A stretch of DNA of 38,286 bases from contig JAABSU010000004.1 in the NCBI GenBank assembly GCA_011390265.1, forward strand, positions 1-38,286, given 5' to 3'. The notes under the pieces were generated by a model. That model worked only from the letters and a program-made list of their open reading frames with translations. It was not told the DNA's origin and made no database searches. Positions 36,382 to 38,286 of this stretch are shown one piece after another (the stretch's first letter is position 1; every line of letters begins with the position of its first letter). Origin of the DNA: Spirulina sp. GTDB taxonomy: Bacteria; Cyanobacteriota; Cyanobacteriia; Cyanobacteriales; Spirulinaceae. Both the position numbers and the translations under genes were made by a program.

Positions 36382-37752
36382 CTACTTTCCAATACAGAAG
36401 CGGCTGAAAATTTGATCCAGCACTGATTCCGTAACATCTTCCCCGGTGATTGTGCCGAGGGCTTGGATGGCACTGCGCAGATCAATCGTCCAAAAATCGA
36501 GGGGGAGGGGAGTGGCGATCGCCTCCTCCACATGGATTAAGGCCCGTTGAGCAGCGGTGAGGGCAGCAGCTTGGCGCTGGTTAATGGCAATATCCAGGTC
36601 GGCAATTTGGGTTTTGCCCTGGTGGACATGGGCGAGGATTGCGGTTTCCAGTTGATCAATGCCCGTTTGAGCCGTGGCGGTGGTGGCGACAATGGCGGTA
36701 ATTTCTGAAGGATAGGCTACCCCTTGGGGGTCAGCAAGATCGCTTTTATTAATCACCAAAATTAAGGGGCGGTGCTGGATCTGGGCGTAGATTTCCGCCT
36801 CTGCCGCCGTCCAACCCTGTTGCGCGTCGAGGGTGAACAGGATTAAATCCGCCTCCGCTGCGGCTTGGCGCGATCGCCTCACCCCCATTTTTTCCACCTC
36901 ATCTCCCGTCTCCCGAATCCCCGCCGTATCCAACACCTGCACCGGAATCCCCCCCACCGTCAGGCTCGATTCCACCACATCGCGGGTCGTACCGGGAAGA
37001 TCCGTAACAATGGCGCGATCGCTCCGACTCCAGGCATTTAACAGGCTCGACTTCCCCACATTGGGCTGACCCACAATCGCCACCTTCAACCCACTACGGA
37101 GCAATTCCCCCCGATCCGCCGTGGCTAAAATTTGCGCCACCTGCTCCCGGACGGCGGCCACTTGAGCGGCGATCGCCCCTTCATCCAAAGGCGGCAAATC
37201 CTCTTCAAAATCAATACGGGCCTCCACTTCCGCCAAAATAGCCAAACATTGGCCCCGCAATTGGCGAATCGGTTGGGCTAACTTGCCCCGCAGGCCCGCA
37301 AGGGCCATCTGAGCCGCCTGGGGGGAGCCGGCCCCCACCAAATCCGCCACACTTTCCGCCTGGGTGAGATCTAAACGGCCATTGAGAAACGCCCGCAGCG
37401 AAAATTCCCCCGGCTCCGCTAACCGCGCCCCCGCCTGCAAACACAATTGCAACACCTGTTGCACCGGCATTATCCCCCCGTGACAGTGAAACTCCACCAC
37501 ATCCTCACGGGTAAAGGAACGGGGGGCCAACATCAACAGCAATAGCGCCTCATCCACCATCACCCCGGTTTCGGGATTGCGGATCGAGCCGTAGAGAATG
37601 CGGTGAGTTTCCCAAGGTTGCGTTCCCGGAGCATGGAAGAGTTGACGGGCGATCGCCACCGCCCCCTGGCCCGAGAGCCGCACAATGCCAATACTGCCCT
37701 GATGGGGAACCACCGCCGAAGCAATGGCGGCGATCGTTTCACCCTGTTGCAT
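36382..37752 (-). CDS. mnmE: tRNA uridine-5-carboxymethylaminomethyl(34) synthesis GTPase MnmE
   Basis: '[14 protein letters not shown]', '[34 protein letters not shown]', C-terminal 'FCIGK'. Confidence 0.96.
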   Translation of the reverse strand: MQQGETIAAIASAVVPHQGSIGIVRLSGQGAVAIARQLFHAPGTQPWETHRILYGSIRNPETGVMVDEALLLLMLAPRSFTREDVVEFHCHGGIMPVQQVLQLCLQAGARLAEPGEFSLRAFLNGRLDLTQAESVADLVGAGSPQAAQMALAGLRGKLAQPIRQLRGQCLAILAEVEARIDFEEDLPPLDEGAIAAQVAAVREQVAQILATADRGELLRSGLKVAIVGQPNVGKSSLLNAWSRSDRAIVTDLPGTTRDVVESSLTVGGIPVQVLDTAGIRETGDEVEKMGVRRSRQAAAEADLILFTLDAQQGWTAAEAEIYAQIQHRPLILVINKSDLADPQGVAYPSEITAIVATTATAQTGIDQLETAILAHVHQGKTQIADLDIAINQRQAAALTAAQRALIHVEEAIATPLPLDFWTIDLRSAIQALGTITGEDVTESVLDQIFSRFCIGK

Positions 37753-37918
37753 AATCCTACCGAGATCAAAAAACCCTTTCCATTCTAGGGAAGGGGGGTG
37801 AACATCGGTGCAAATTAACGTAGGTCGGGCCACCATCCTGCTGAACTTGCAGGGTTTTCGCCATTCCTACGAGAATCTACGGATGCTCCCCAAGGGACAT
37901 CATCCTATACTGAAATTG

Positions 37919-38075
37919 AACCATGATTAAACCCACCAACTAAGCACAACGGTCTACCCACAGACCATCAGAGTTAGTTTGCGCATCTTCCCTAATTTTG
38001 TAACAAGTCGAAGTAAACTTGTTTCTTCCATCCCGATACCCTAAGACCCAAACTGCTTAGTTGGGGTTTTTTTTT
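37919..38075 (+). ncRNA. Candidate structured small RNA or riboregulator
   Basis: TATACT -10 (37906-37911); GGTCT-ACCCAC-AGACC, AACAAGT-N8-ACTTGTT hairpins; 10-bp long-range pair CCAACTAAGC (37936-37945)/GCTTAGTTGG (38055-38064); terminator at 3' end. Confidence 0.55.
38046..38075 (+). terminator. Rho-independent terminator
   Basis: ACCCAAACT-GCTT-AGTTGGGGT followed by eight more T. Confidence 0.8.
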
Positions 38076-38227
38076 GCCCTTTGCCCCCGAGACAAAAGCG
38101 GCAGATGGATAATCCGCCGCTGGGGGGTGAGAGCGAGACTCAAATCCTGGAAATATGGAGAGGCGATCGCTCCATCAATCCCGATCAAGCTCAAAGCGTC
38201 GCTATGCTGCAATTAAACCCAAAACCC

Positions 38228-38257
38228 TTGGCACAAAACCCAAAAGCGGTTTATAAT
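38228..38257 (+). promoter_or_regulatory. Strong sigma70-type promoter near the window edge
   Basis: TTGGCA (38228-38233)-18 nt-TATAAT (38252-38257). Confidence 0.65.
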
Positions 38258-38286
38258 GTGCCTAGCTGTGATTAAACCCAAACCCC

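Noticed and set aside
38081-38275. 64-aa ORF after the terminator
   Set aside because: No RBS-like context or family resemblance, and it overlaps a better-supported promoter region.
1-38286. CRISPR array
   Set aside because: Repeats found are dispersed, palindromic or short tandem; none has the regular repeat-spacer periodicity of CRISPR.
1-38286. GCGATCGC (HIP1) density as a novel signal
   Set aside because: Abundant HIP1 octamers are a known property of many cyanobacterial genomes.

Overview
This window looks like cyanobacterial chromosome: GCGATCGC (HIP1-type) octamers are dense, and several gene families are cyanobacterium-specific (SLH/porin iron-uptake type, DUF4327-like, 'low-complexity tail' membrane protein next to infB). 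Backbone content, left to right: GDYXXLXY protein; complete five-gene peptide ABC importer (SBP, two permeases, two ATPases); DUF4327-like protein; PfkB/adenosine-kinase-like protein; ABC-2 exporter pair; ArnT-like glycosyltransferase; SLH-porin; Uma2 protein; hisS; large Pro-rich conserved protein; low-complexity-tail membrane protein; infB-ylxR-nusA-rimP; cytosine-deaminase-like amidohydrolase; TPR protein; gnd; secreted protein; mnmE. The accessory stretch is about 26.5-33.1 kb. It holds a two-gene AAA-ATPase + TOPRIM/DUF4276-like operon (candidate defence system), a lone integron-cassette-like unit with an attC-like site, a vapBC-like module with a truncated toxin, a GIY-YIG nuclease, and a higBA-like module whose toxin has an in-frame TGA and which sits between ~78-bp direct repeats. 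The right end (37.9-38.28 kb) has a strong candidate structured small RNA with mutually exclusive P1/terminator pairing and a possible second copy starting at the window edge. Small GC-rich hairpin repeats appear nested inside other palindromic repeats and once in frame inside a CDS. No tRNA, rRNA or CRISPR array was recognised. All family calls come from reading motifs, not from database searches.
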